A stretch of 64,000 bases of DNA from Stutzerimonas stutzeri KOS6 (lineage in GTDB: Bacteria; Pseudomonadota; Gammaproteobacteria; Pseudomonadales; Pseudomonadaceae): positions 2,362,427 to 2,426,426 of the forward strand of contig NZ_KK020676.1 in assembly GCF_000307775.2 (NCBI RefSeq), written 5' to 3'. Position numbers and translations under genes: made by a program. Of the stretch, positions 6,922 through 14,761 are shown piece by piece. The notes below the pieces were generated by a model. That model was given only the letters and a program-made list of their open reading frames with translations, ran no database searches and was not told the origin of the DNA. The stretch's first letter is position 1. Every line of letters begins with the position of its first letter.

Positions 6922-8688
6922 ATGAATGCACCCGCCGAACTTCCCGCACAACGCGACAACCGCCGCCAGGCCAAGTTTTTGTACTGGACGGGTTGGCGCA
7001 TCACGGATATCGCCGACTACCTGGAGGAGAAGGAAAAGACCGTCCACAGCTGGAAAACCCGGGACGAGTGGGACCGGGCGGACAACGTGGAGCGCATCGG
7101 CGGCGCGCTGGAGGCCCGCCTGGTGCAGCTGATCCTGAAGGACGGCAAGACCGGCGGCGACTTCAAGGAAATTGACCTGCTGCACCGCCAGTTGGAGCGG
7201 CAGGCGCGAATCGAGCGATTCAAGGGCGGCGGCACCGAGGCGGAACTCAATCCGAACCTGGACAAGCGAAACGCCGGGCCGAAGAAGGCGCCGAAGCGCA
7301 ACGAGTTCGATGAAGGCGAGATCGAGCTGCTGGAGGAGGCCTTCCGCGACGGTTGCTTCGAGTATCAGTTGGACTGGTACCGGGCGATCAACATGCGCAC
7401 GCGGATGCTCCTCAAGAGCCGCCAGATCGGGGCCACGTATTACTTCGCGCGCGAGGCGCTGATCGACGCGCTGCTGACGGGGCGCAATCAGATCTTCCTT
7501 TCAGCGAGCAAGGCGCAGGCGCACCAGTTCAAGAATTACATGCAGGCATTCGTGCAGGAGGTGCTTGGCCGGCAGTTGACGGGCGACCCGATCGTGCTGG
7601 CGAACGGCGCGGAGCTGCACTTTCTCGGGACCAACTTTCGCACCGCCCAGGGGCGCAGCGGCAATTTCTACTTCGACGAATTCTTCTGGGTGCATGGCTT
7701 CGACGAGCTGAACAAGGTGGCGTCGGGCATGGCGCTGCACAAGAAGTGGCGCAAGACGTACTTTTCGACGCCCTCGAGCATGGGGCACCCGGCCTACAAG
7801 TGGTGGACGGGCGAGCGGCTGAACAAGGGCAAGCCCGCGGCGAAGCACGTGAAGATCGACCTGAGCCACGACACGCTGGCGCCGGGCAAGTTGTGCCGGG
7901 AGGACAAGATCTGGCGGCAGATCGTGACGATCCTGGATGCCGAGCGCCGCGGCTGCGATCTGTTCGACCTGGATGAGCTGCGCTTCGAGTACAACGCGGA
8001 GCAGTTCGCGAACCTGCTGATGTGCGAGTTCGTCGATGACGGGGCGAGCATCTTCCCGCTGCCCCTGCTGCAGCCGTGCATGGTGGACAGTTGGGTGGAA
8101 TGGGGCGAGGACTACAAGCCGTTCGCGGCGCGCCCGCTGGGCGACCGGCCGGTGTGGATCGGCTACGACCCGGCCGAAACGGGCGACAGCGCGGGCATGG
8201 TGGTGGTGGCGCCGCCGGCGGTGCCGGGGGGCAAGTTCCGACTGCTGGAGCGGCACCAGTTCCGCGGGATGGATTTCGCCGCCCAGGCCGAGGCGATCCG
8301 CCAGGCCTGCAACCGCTACTGGGTGACCTATATCGGCGTGGACGTGACCGGGCTGGGCTCGGGCGTGGCGCAGCTGGTGCGTCAGTTCTTCCCCAATGTG
8401 ACCACCTTCAGCTACTCGCCGGAGGTGAAGACGCGCCTGGTGCTCAAGGCCTACGACGTGATCCGCAACGGCCGGCTGGAGTTCGACGCCGGCTGGACGG
8501 ACGTGGCCAGCTCGCTGATGGCGATTCGCAAGACGATCACGGCCTCGGGCCGCCAGTTCACATACACCGCCGGGCGCAACGATGAGACGGGCCACGCGGA
8601 CCTCGCGTGGGCGCTGTTCCACGCCCTGCACAACGAACCGCTCGAGGGGCAGACCTCGGCGAACACTGGATTTATGGAGATCTGCTGA
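6922..8688 (+). CDS. P2 gpP-like terminase large subunit (ATPase)
   Basis: The 588-aa product matches P2 gpP (590 aa). The N-terminal part has a helix-turn-helix-like DNA-binding region (WRITDIADYLEEKEKTVHSW). The ATPase core shows a Walker A variant at RMLLKSRQIGATYY and a Walker B at FYFDEFFWV. The C-terminal part has the nuclease-type acidic residues in IGYDPAETGDSAGM and YIGVDVTGLGSGV. It pumps DNA into the head and cuts at cos with gpM. The stop overlaps the portal ATG by one base (TGATG). Confidence 0.92.
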   Translation: MNAPAELPAQRDNRRQAKFLYWTGWRITDIADYLEEKEKTVHSWKTRDEWDRADNVERIGGALEARLVQLILKDGKTGGDFKEIDLLHRQLERQARIERFKGGGTEAELNPNLDKRNAGPKKAPKRNEFDEGEIELLEEAFRDGCFEYQLDWYRAINMRTRMLLKSRQIGATYYFAREALIDALLTGRNQIFLSASKAQAHQFKNYMQAFVQEVLGRQLTGDPIVLANGAELHFLGTNFRTAQGRSGNFYFDEFFWVHGFDELNKVASGMALHKKWRKTYFSTPSSMGHPAYKWWTGERLNKGKPAAKHVKIDLSHDTLAPGKLCREDKIWRQIVTILDAERRGCDLFDLDELRFEYNAEQFANLLMCEFVDDGASIFPLPLLQPCMVDSWVEWGEDYKPFAARPLGDRPVWIGYDPAETGDSAGMVVVAPPAVPGGKFRLLERHQFRGMDFAAQAEAIRQACNRYWVTYIGVDVTGLGSGVAQLVRQFFPNVTTFSYSPEVKTRLVLKAYDVIRNGRLEFDAGWTDVASSLMAIRKTITASGRQFTYTAGRNDETGHADLAWALFHALHNEPLEGQTSANTGFMEIC

Positions 8689-9686
8689 TGAGCGAATTGA
8701 TCACCGCCCCCGCCGCCGGCGTGGAGGCCTTTACCTTCGGCGACCCGCTGCCGGTGCTCGATGGGCGTGAGATTCTCGATTACCTGGAGTGCTGGCTGAA
8801 CGGGCGCTGGTACGAGCCGCCGCTGTCGCTGGATGGGCTGGCGAAGTCGACCCGGGCGAGCGTGTTTCTGCAGTCGGGCCTCAACTTCAAGCGCAACATG
8901 CTGGAGCGCACGTTCATCCCGCATCGCCTGCTGAGCCGGCAGGCGTTCGGCCAGTTCGCGCTGGACTGGCTGTGGTGTGGCAATGCGTATCTGGAGCGAC
9001 GGCAGAACATGCTCGGCCAGCCGCTGAGCCTGCAGCCGACGCTGGCGAAGTACATGCGCCGCGGCGCGGATCTGGAGACTTACTACCAGGTGCGCGGGTG
9101 GCGCGATGAGCATGAGTTCAAGCCCGGGACGATCTGCCATCTGCGCGAGGCGGATATCAATCAGGAGGTGTACGGGCTGCCGGAGTGGCTGTCGGCGCTG
9201 CAGTCGGCGCTGCTGAACGAGAGCGCCACGCTGTTCCGGCGGAAGTACTACCAGAACGGCAGCCACGCCGGGTTCATCATGTACATGACGGACGCGAGCC
9301 AGAATGAGGCGGACGTCGACGCGCTGCGCCAGGCGCTGAAGTCGGCCAAGGGCCCGGGCAACTTCCGCAACCTGTTCGTCTACGCGCCGAACGGCAAGAA
9401 GGACGGGCTGCAGCTGATCCCGGTGAGCGAGGTGGCGGCGAAGGATGAATTCGGGTCGATCAAGAACATCAGCCGCGACGACTTGCTCGCCGCGCTCCGG
9501 ATCCCGCCTCAGCTGATGGGCATCGTGCCGACCAACGCCGGCGGATTCGGCTCACTGCGCGAGGCGGCCGAGGTGTGGGCCGTCAACGAGCTGGAGCCAA
9601 TTCAGGCAAGGCTGGCCCAGGTGAATGAGTGGCTGGGGGATGAGGTGATTAGGTTCAGGGAGTTTGAGCTGCCGGCGAAGGGCTGA
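8688..9686 (+). CDS. P2 gpQ-like portal protein
   Basis: I use the ATG at 8688, which overlaps the terminase stop, rather than the longer frame that reaches back into the terminase gene. The 332-aa product is a PBSX/P2-type portal (P2 gpQ has 344 aa). Family-like segments are FLQSGLNFKRNMLERTFIP, FALDWLWCGNAYLERR, FRRKYYQNGSHAGFIMYMTD and a C-terminal LAALRIPPQLMGIVPTNAGGFG. It forms the dodecameric DNA gate at one capsid vertex. It is the last rightward phage gene, and a terminator follows 25 bases downstream. Confidence 0.92.
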   Translation: MSELITAPAAGVEAFTFGDPLPVLDGREILDYLECWLNGRWYEPPLSLDGLAKSTRASVFLQSGLNFKRNMLERTFIPHRLLSRQAFGQFALDWLWCGNAYLERRQNMLGQPLSLQPTLAKYMRRGADLETYYQVRGWRDEHEFKPGTICHLREADINQEVYGLPEWLSALQSALLNESATLFRRKYYQNGSHAGFIMYMTDASQNEADVDALRQALKSAKGPGNFRNLFVYAPNGKKDGLQLIPVSEVAAKDEFGSIKNISRDDLLAALRIPPQLMGIVPTNAGGFGSLREAAEVWAVNELEPIQARLAQVNEWLGDEVIRFREFELPAKG

Positions 9687-9710
9687 ACTCGCCACCAATC
9701 GCGCAAACCG

Positions 9711-9736
9711 AAGCCGCCCTCGAGGCGGCTTTTTTT
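9711..9736 (+). terminator. Rho-independent terminator after the portal gene
   Basis: AAGCCGCC and GGCGGCTT are inverted around a CTCGA loop, and the T-run reaches 9736. This is a standard intrinsic terminator ending the P-Q transcript. It would also keep phage late transcription out of the attachment region. Confidence 0.85.
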
Positions 9737-9773
9737 GTGCCTGGCCGACCCTGAAAAGAGCGTTTCGCTAGCT

Positions 9774-9800
9774 AGCAAAACCCCAGCAAACCATAGCAAA
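9774..9800. repeat. Three AGCAAA repeats in helical phase
   Basis: AGCAAA occurs at 9774, 9785 and 9795, with spacings of 11 and 10 bases, so all three face the same side of the helix. The stretch is AT-richer than its neighbours and lies between the portal terminator and the 94-aa ORF. It may bind a phage protein such as an integrase, Cox or terminase subunit; no specific protein is identified. Confidence 0.35.
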
Positions 9801-9844
9801 AATGTTGCTTCAAGTCCATCGGCAAAGTGGCTGCACGCCAGTAT

Positions 9845-10129
9845 TTATGCGGGTTTCAGCTCATCACCGAGAGTGCTCTGCACCGCACGGTACCGGTAGC
9901 TGATGCCGGCATGGTGGATGTGCGTTTCATCGATCGTCGGGCTCGGGTCGGTGAGGCTTAGGCAGAACATCCGGCCATGGGTGTCACCTTCTCCGCCACC
10001 AGCCACTTCAAGCCTGCCGATCACATCGCCACCATGGTCGTATGGGTCGACCTTGCCGTCCTTCACCGTTACCAGCCTCGCGGCGCCATTGCCGCTGACC
10101 AGCTCATAGATCCCGTCGCAAATAGCCAT
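9845..10129 (-). CDS. Hypothetical protein in the phiCTX cargo position, 94 aa
   Basis: The ATG at 10129 has a strong ribosome-binding site (CAGGAGGGCAC just upstream). The longer frame to 10234 has no comparable start. The 94-aa product (MAICDGIYELVSGNGAARLV…) has charged and glycine-rich turns (GKVDPYDHGGDVIG, GEGDTHGRMFCLSL) and no signal peptide or membrane segment. I do not recognise a family. In phiCTX this place, between portal and attachment site, holds the secreted cytotoxin gene; here it is a small cytosolic-looking protein, possibly a morons-type cargo gene. Confidence 0.6.
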   Translation of the reverse strand: MAICDGIYELVSGNGAARLVTVKDGKVDPYDHGGDVIGRLEVAGGGEGDTHGRMFCLSLTDPSPTIDETHIHHAGISYRYRAVQSTLGDELKPA

Positions 10130-10410
10130 GTGCCCTCCTGGTGCTCGGCTGAGCCGAAACCGTAGCGCAGTCGACGCGGCGCCGCCAGCACCCCCCCAAT
10201 CCGCACCCGGCGCGCGCCGTCGTCCCCCCACCACGCCTGCGGGCTAAACCTATGGCATTTTCCGCACCCCTGCGGGATGGCCGAGAGCGGCCCAGGCTGC
10301 GCGCTGGAGAGGCGTTTTCGATGCCCGGCACCCCTGCGAAACCCTGCACAGAGGCCTCTTTCTGGAGCGCCTGCGTAGCTAGCCGAGCCAACCGATTTCA
10401 GAGGCGAATT
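10130..10410. other. Non-coding prophage segment with GC-rich blocks, possible cos region
   Basis: No convincing gene is seen. The part from about 10,180 to 10,330 has G/C runs and the 11-base direct repeat GCACCCCTGCG at 10264-10274 and 10328-10338. In P2-like phages cos lies upstream of Q, so the packaging site is expected near here. I cannot place the cut, because I do not have the cos sequence of this phage group to compare. Confidence 0.35.
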
Positions 10411-10701
10411 CGAAAATGGGTAATTTTGGTCAGGCCCTTCCGAAATGCGGCTGGAGGCCCCGTATTTGCTGGGCTCGTCCGCTTACCTTCAAAGGTAATT
10501 TCGGGTAAGTGGATAGGTAATTTTTTCGTAACCCATTGATTTTAAAGGGCCTCCGTTATTCGGTGCCTGACCCTCAGAAAAGGTAAGTTGATTACCTATG
10601 AATTACCAAAAAAGTTACCTTTAAGAATCGTGCTTAAAGCATTGATATTAAAGGGGTTTAGGCTTTGCGAAAAAGGAGATTACCTAAATTACCCATTTTC
10701 G
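10411..10701. repeat. GGTAA/TTACC repeat array bounded by a 16-bp inverted repeat
   Basis: A perfect inverted repeat, CGAAAATGGGTAATTT, lies at 10411-10426 and inverted at 10686-10701. Between and within these arms GGTAA or TTACC occurs about ten times (for example near 10419, 10483, 10495, 10504, 10516, 10582, 10592, 10603, 10615, 10680). There is also a near-perfect direct repeat (ATTGATTTTAAAGGG at 10535, one mismatch at 10641). The stretch is much AT-richer than its surroundings. It lies 160-450 bases from the tRNA end, where arm-type integrase or Cox sites would be in an attL arm. That role is inferred. Confidence 0.6.
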
Positions 10702-10819
10702 ATGGGTCAGACGAAAACGCGGCGATGTGCCTGGGCGGGCTGCTTGCCGTGTCGCTCGCATGATCGTGATGGGAACAATATGGGAACACTCACACCCGCT
10801 TTTCCAGACCCCATAAACG

Positions 10820-10848
10820 CTGAAGGCCCCGGAATACGGGGCCTTCAG
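10820..10848 (-). terminator. Hairpin downstream of tRNA-Ser
   Basis: CTGAAGGCCCCG and CGGGGCCTTCAG form a perfect 12-bp stem with a GAATA loop. It is ten bases past the tRNA CCA end on the tRNA's own strand. The T-run is weak on both sides. It probably ends or matures the tRNA transcript. Because the prophage junction lies near here, the hairpin may be phage-supplied. Confidence 0.6.
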
Positions 10849-10857
10849 GATTGGATA

Positions 10858-10947
10858 TGGCGGAAGCGCAGAGATTCGAACTCTGGGAAGGGTCTCCCCT
10901 TCGGCGGTTTTCAAGACCGCTGCCTTCAACCACTCGGCCACACTTCC
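10858..10947 (-). tRNA. tRNA-Ser (anticodon UGA), prophage attachment target
   Basis: The 90-base gene reads from GGAAGTG at 10947 to an encoded CCA at 10858. The acceptor arm GGAAGTG pairs with CGCTTCC, the anticodon loop is CTTGAAA (anticodon TGA), there is a long variable arm typical of class II tRNAs, and the T-loop is GTTCGAATC. The prophage abuts the 3' end, so the attL core should overlap the last 20-30 bases and the tRNA is kept intact. Confidence 0.96.
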
Positions 10948-10963
10948 GGATAAAGCGGGCGCA

Positions 10964-10991
10964 ATAGTACCGGATAGAAATACACTGTCAA
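10964..10991 (-). promoter_or_regulatory. Sigma-70 promoter of tRNA-Ser
   Basis: On the minus strand there is a perfect TTGACA (-35, 10991-10986), a 16-base spacer and TACTAT (-10, 10969-10964). The start point would be near 10957, ten bases before the mature tRNA end. The match and distance are what is expected for a tRNA promoter. Confidence 0.75.
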
Positions 10992-11074
10992 ACACTGATG
11001 CTAGGCAGCGAACCTGCCTCTGTTATGATCCGGGCAAACCGTCCCAGGCTTGATTCATCCAAAGGAGTGTCGCC

Positions 11075-11743
11075 ATGCACGAACACGAATACGCGCTTAG
11101 CCACACGCAGGTCGAGCAGCGCGAGGTCAGCAAGGTCCTGCGCAACACCTACGGGCTGCTGGCCATGACCCTCGCGTTCAGCGGCCTGGTCGCCTACATG
11201 GCCATGCAGGCCAACGCCGCCTACCCGAATATCTTCGTCGTGCTGATCGGCTTCTACGGCCTGTTCTTCCTCACCGCGAAGCTGCGCAACTCGGCATGGG
11301 GCCTGGTTTCCACCTTCGCCCTGACCGGCTTCATGGGCTACACGCTGGGTCCGATCCTCAACATGTACCTGGGGTTGGCCAACGGCGGTGAGTTGATCAG
11401 CTCGGCGCTGTCGATGACCGCCCTGGTGTTCTTCGGACTGTCGGCCTACGTACTGATTACCCGCAAGGACATGAGCTTCCTCAGCGGCTTCATCACCGCG
11501 GGTTTCTTCGTGCTGATCGGCGCCATGCTGGCGGGCTTCTTCTTCCAGATTACCGGTCTGCAACTGGCGATCAGCGCCGGCTTCGTGCTGTTCTCCTCGG
11601 CCTGCATCCTGTTCCAGACCAGCGCCATCATCCACGGTGGCGAACGCAACTACATCATGGCCACCATCGGCCTGTTCGTTTCGCTGTACAACCTGTTCAT
11701 CAGCCTGCTTCAGCTGTTGGGCATCTTCGGCGGCAACGACTGA
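11075..11743 (+). CDS. yccA: YccA / Bax-inhibitor-1 family inner-membrane protein
   Basis: A 222-aa protein with a cytosolic N-terminus ([27 protein letters not shown]) and about seven membrane segments, including the family signatures GPILNMYL and the C-terminal ETSA-like [28 protein letters not shown]. The ATG follows AAAGGAG. YccA in E. coli binds the FtsH protease and modulates turnover of membrane proteins. It reads away from tRNA-Ser and precedes the tus operon region, as in other pseudomonads. Confidence 0.9.
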   Translation: MHEHEYALSHTQVEQREVSKVLRNTYGLLAMTLAFSGLVAYMAMQANAAYPNIFVVLIGFYGLFFLTAKLRNSAWGLVSTFALTGFMGYTLGPILNMYLGLANGGELISSALSMTALVFFGLSAYVLITRKDMSFLSGFITAGFFVLIGAMLAGFFFQITGLQLAISAGFVLFSSACILFQTSAIIHGGERNYIMATIGLFVSLYNLFISLLQLLGIFGGND

Positions 11744-11790
11744 CCGAGTCGTGAACCAGGCTGCTTCGGCAGGCTGATTGCCATCTCCCG

Positions 11791-11831
11791 ACACCCTGCG
11801 AGAGCCATGCTTTCGCAGGGTGTTTTCGTTT
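11791..11831 (+). terminator. Terminator after yccA, between convergent genes
   Basis: ACACCCTGCGA and TCGCAGGGTGT form an 11-bp stem with an 11-base loop, followed by TTTCGTTTT. It ends the yccA transcript 48 bases after its stop. It may also act on the convergent MFS gene. Confidence 0.8.
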
Positions 11832-11852
11832 TAGGCGGCCAAGAACCCCGTA

Positions 11853-13115
11853 TCAGTTGGCGCGTTCCGCATGCGGCGCCGCATCCTCGAAACGATCCAC
11901 CTGCCGCAAACTTCGGAAGCCGAGCATCCAGCCACCGGTCACGGCAAGGGTGCAGAAACTGCCCAGCAAAGCCGCCGGCACCGCACCGAACCAGGCGGCG
12001 CTGGTACCGGCCCGGAATTCACCGAGCTCGTTGGACGAGCCAATGAACAACATGTTCACGGCGTTGACGCGCCCGCGCATGGCGTCGGGAGTGGAGAACT
12101 GGACCAGCGTCGAGCGAATGTACATGCTCACCATGTCCGCACCGCCGGCCACGAACAGCGCGGCGAACGACAGCCAGAACAGGCTGGACAGAGCGAAGAC
12201 CAGGTTGGCGAGGCCAAACACCGCCACCGCGATGAACATGGTCATACCGACGTGGCGATTGAATGGTCGCGTGCTCAGGTAGAAGCCCACCATCACCTCA
12301 CCGAGGGCCATGGCGCTGCGCAGCGCACCGAGGCCGGCCGGCCCGACTTCCAGTACCTCCTGGGCGTAGATCGGCAGCAGCGCGACCACGCCACCGAGCA
12401 GCACGGCGAACAGATCCAGCGAAATGGTGCCGAGGATGATCGGCCGAGAACGGATAAAGCGGATACCTGCGGTGAAGCGTTGCCAGGCCGTGGCCTCCAG
12501 TGCCCGCATCGCCTCGGCATAGCGCACCGGCACGCGTTGCAACAGCGCCACCGCGGCGAGGAAGAACAACAGACAGGCCGCATAGGTCAGTCCGCCACCG
12601 CCCAGCGCGTACAAGCCGCCGCCGAATACCGGCCCGGCGATGGTCGATCCGCGCACGATCATGCTGTTGGCGGCGATCGCCGCAGCGAGCCTTTCGCGTG
12701 GCACGATCTGCGGCAGCAGGCTGGACAATGCCGGCCCGGTAAACGCACGGGCGCAGCCATAGAACACCAGCACGAGGTAGAAGCTGGCGACCGCCCCACC
12801 ACTCAGCGACAACCACAGCAGCGCGGCGGCACAGACCGCTTCGAGCGCCCAGCTCAGGGAGAGGATGCGCTTGCGGTCGTAACGGTCGATCAGATCGCCC
12901 GCCGGCATCAGCAGCACGAGCATGGGCACGAACTGCGCCAGGCCGACATAGGCCAGCGACAGCGGCTCACGGGTCATGTCGTACACCTGCCAGGCCACCA
13001 CGACGGCCAGGATCTGCACGGCGAACATGGCCAGCACGCGACTGATCAGGAAAGGCAGAAAACCGGGCTGGCGATAGATCGAGGCAGGTAAAGCGGAAGC
13101 GTCGGAAACAGGCAT
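11853..13115 (-). CDS. MFS transporter (MFS_3 / EntS-like drug or siderophore exporter)
   Basis: The ATG at 13115 gives 420 aa with about twelve membrane segments; the longer frame adds 48 non-membrane residues without support. The loop between segments 2 and 3 has the MFS signature GDLIDRYDRKRIL. A segment-5 motif GSTIAGPVFGGGLYALGG and the RIFIRSRPIILG-type middle loop fit the MFS_3 group, which includes EntS and other exporters. The substrate cannot be told. It is convergent with yccA and divergent from tusD. Confidence 0.8.
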   Translation of the reverse strand: MPVSDASALPASIYRQPGFLPFLISRVLAMFAVQILAVVVAWQVYDMTREPLSLAYVGLAQFVPMLVLLMPAGDLIDRYDRKRILSLSWALEAVCAAALLWLSLSGGAVASFYLVLVFYGCARAFTGPALSSLLPQIVPRERLAAAIAANSMIVRGSTIAGPVFGGGLYALGGGGLTYAACLLFFLAAVALLQRVPVRYAEAMRALEATAWQRFTAGIRFIRSRPIILGTISLDLFAVLLGGVVALLPIYAQEVLEVGPAGLGALRSAMALGEVMVGFYLSTRPFNRHVGMTMFIAVAVFGLANLVFALSSLFWLSFAALFVAGGADMVSMYIRSTLVQFSTPDAMRGRVNAVNMLFIGSSNELGEFRAGTSAAWFGAVPAALLGSFCTLAVTGGWMLGFRSLRQVDRFEDAAPHAERAN

Positions 13116-13378
13116 CACAGGTCCAGACGAAGCCCATGAGCTGGGCTGAAGGGCGGCCAATCTACCGGAGTGCCGCCAGTTCAGGCAAACCGCGGTCGGC
13201 CCCGGCGTAGCACTCCGGGACCCCATCGCTGCCGCCTGTCGAACATCTCTCGCACGCACTTATAGCTGCAACAGCATCGTTTGAGATCGCAAGACAAATG
13301 CACGACGGAATCGATCGGGGAGGATTCGTCACGCCCGTAGCTGGCGTATCATGTCGGCTGTTTCGCAATGGTGCCTCG

Positions 13379-13771
13379 ATGAAGTTCGTAATAGCCCTGT
13401 TCGCTCCGCCTCACTCACCCGCTGGCCGCCGCGCGCTGCGCTTTGCCGAGGCGGCTCTCGGTGCTGGCCATGAAATCGTTCGCCTGTTTCTCTATCAGGA
13501 TGGCGTGCACTGCGCCTCGGCAAATGTCGTGGCGGCGCAGGACGAACTGGATATCGCAGCCGAATGGAGTCGCTTCGTCAGCGCCCACCGACTGGACGGC
13601 GTGGTTTGCATCGCCGCGGGCCTGCGCCGCGGTGTGCTGGATACCGGCGAGGCGCAACGTTACCAGCGTCCGGCGGCGAATCTCGCGGCCGGCTGGGAGC
13701 TGTCGGGGCTCGGCCAGTTGCATGAGGCTGCGCAGCAGGCCGATCGTCTCGTCTGTTTCGGAGGTCAGTGA
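13379..13771 (+). CDS. tusD: Sulfurtransferase TusD
   Basis: The 130-aa product starts at the ATG at 13379. It has the DsrE fold (MKFVIALFAPPHSPAGRRALRFAEAAL) and the active Cys in DGVVCIAAGLRRGV, which takes sulfur from TusA. It is the first gene of tusD-C-B-E. TusBCD is a hexameric relay that passes persulfide to TusE and then MnmA, for 2-thiouridine at the wobble position of tRNA Lys, Glu and Gln. The stop overlaps the tusC ATG. Confidence 0.95.
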   Translation: MKFVIALFAPPHSPAGRRALRFAEAALGAGHEIVRLFLYQDGVHCASANVVAAQDELDIAAEWSRFVSAHRLDGVVCIAAGLRRGVLDTGEAQRYQRPAANLAAGWELSGLGQLHEAAQQADRLVCFGGQ

Positions 13772-14130
13772 TGGCTCGCTCGCTGCTCATCATCAGCCGC
13801 CAGGCACCCTGGTCCGGCCCCTCGGCCCGCGAGGCACTGGATATCGTGCTGGCCGGTGGCGCCTTCGAGCTGCCGCTGGGCCTGCTGTTCCTCGATGACG
13901 GTGTATTCCAGCTCGCCGCTGCGCAGCAGCCGGCAGCACTCGAACAGAAGGATCTGACGGCCAATCTCCAGGCGCTGCCATTGTTCGGCGTCGACGCGCT
14001 GTTCGCCGCACGGCATAGCCTGACCGAGCGCAACCTGGATGAAACCGCGCTGGCTCTGCCCGTCGAAGTGCTCGACGGCGCCGGCCTGAGCACCCTGATC
14101 AACCGCTACGACCATGTGATCACGATCTGA
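13771..14130 (+). CDS. tusC: Sulfurtransferase complex subunit TusC
   Basis: I choose the ATG at 13771, which overlaps the tusD stop and follows GGAGG; a GTG three bases earlier is also possible. The 119-aa product is a DsrF-type subunit (ARSLLIISRQAPWSGPSAREALD) and lacks an active Cys, as TusC does. It is needed for the TusBCD hexamer. The stop overlaps tusB. Confidence 0.93.
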   Translation: MARSLLIISRQAPWSGPSAREALDIVLAGGAFELPLGLLFLDDGVFQLAAAQQPAALEQKDLTANLQALPLFGVDALFAARHSLTERNLDETALALPVEVLDGAGLSTLINRYDHVITI

Positions 14131-14432
14131 TGGCGACCCTGCATCTGCTTTCCCATTCCCCTTTCGCCGATGGCCGCCTGCACAGCTGCCTGTCCCTGCT
14201 CGGCGCAGGCGATGCACTGCTGCTGACCGGTGATGCCAGCTATGCCCTGCGCGCCGGCACCGCTCCGTGTACGGCACTGCAGCAACTGGCCGAGGATGTT
14301 GCCGTATATGCCCTGGAGGAAGACGTGCTGGCCCGCGCGCTCGATCCCCTGCCGCCCCGTGTGCGCCAGCTGGACTACGCCGGCTTCGTCGAGTTGACCT
14401 GCCGCTACGAGCGGGTCAATAGCTGGTTATGA
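14130..14432 (+). CDS. tusB: Sulfurtransferase complex subunit TusB
   Basis: A 100-aa DsrH-type protein (MATLHLLSHSPFADGRLHSCL … DALLLTGDASYALRAGT … YAGFVELTCRYERVNSWL). The ending YAGFVxLTxxYERVNSWL is the TusB signature. The start overlaps the tusC stop and the stop overlaps tusE by 4 bases, so translation is coupled. Confidence 0.93.
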   Translation: MATLHLLSHSPFADGRLHSCLSLLGAGDALLLTGDASYALRAGTAPCTALQQLAEDVAVYALEEDVLARALDPLPPRVRQLDYAGFVELTCRYERVNSWL

Positions 14433-14761
14433 GCCTGTTCGTCGACGGGCGTGAGATCGCCCTGGACAGGGATGGCTTTCTGGTCGACCTGTCTGATTGG
14501 AGCGAAGCCGTTGCCGAAGCGCTGGCCGGTCGGGAAGAGCTGGTGCTGGAAACCGGGCATTGGGAGGTCATCCACCTGCTACGCGAGTTCTATGCGCAGT
14601 TCCAGCTGTCACCAGCGACACGACCGCTGATCAAGTACGCCGCGCTGAAACTGGGCCCTGACAAGGGCAACAGTCTGCACCTCAACCGCCTGTTCAAGGG
14701 CACCCCTGCCAAACTGGCCGCCAAGCTGGCCGGGCTGCCGAAACCGAGCAATTGCCTATGA
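14429..14761 (+). CDS. tusE: Sulfur-relay protein TusE (DsrC family)
   Basis: The 110-aa product has the DsrC layout: VDGREIALDRDGFLVDLSDW near the start, LREFYAQFQLSPATRPLIKY in the middle, and the essential penultimate cysteine in KPSNCL at the end. TusE takes the persulfide from TusD and hands it to MnmA. The stop overlaps the next gene. Confidence 0.95.
   Translation: MSLFVDGREIALDRDGFLVDLSDWSEAVAEALAGREELVLETGHWEVIHLLREFYAQFQLSPATRPLIKYAALKLGPDKGNSLHLNRLFKGTPAKLAAKLAGLPKPSNCL

Larger units (their letters stand above)
1..10857. mobile_element. P2/phiCTX-type prophage, right-hand end at tRNA-Ser
   Basis: The segment carries homologues of P2 genes Q, P, O, N, M, L and X in P2 order, then lysis and tail-fibre-like genes; the rest lies beyond the left edge. 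It stops at the 3' (CCA) end of tRNA-Ser(UGA), a classic integration target. phiCTX of P. aeruginosa is a P2 relative known to integrate at the 3' end of a tRNA-Ser, with its cytotoxin gene between the attachment site and the portal gene, and this arrangement is the same. No integrase is visible; it should lie at the unseen left end. Whether the prophage is intact cannot be judged from this window. Confidence 0.85.

Noticed and set aside
5895-7004. A 369-codon leftward frame over gpO
   Set aside because: It is the shifted frame of gpO; the product is Arg/Pro/His-rich and has no start with a ribosome-binding site, while gpO matches P2 with its protease triad.
10180-10330. Possible cos site in the GC-rich block before the portal
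   Set aside because: Position fits, but I cannot identify the cohesive-end sequence without a reference, so I did not call a site.
10588-10953. A rightward frame that spans the repeat array and tRNA-Ser
   Set aside because: It runs through a tRNA gene and a hairpin terminator, and the protein has no recognisable feature.
9690-10990. A CRISPR array
   Set aside because: The GGTAA/TTACC repeats are short, irregular and in both orientations, and no cas genes are present.
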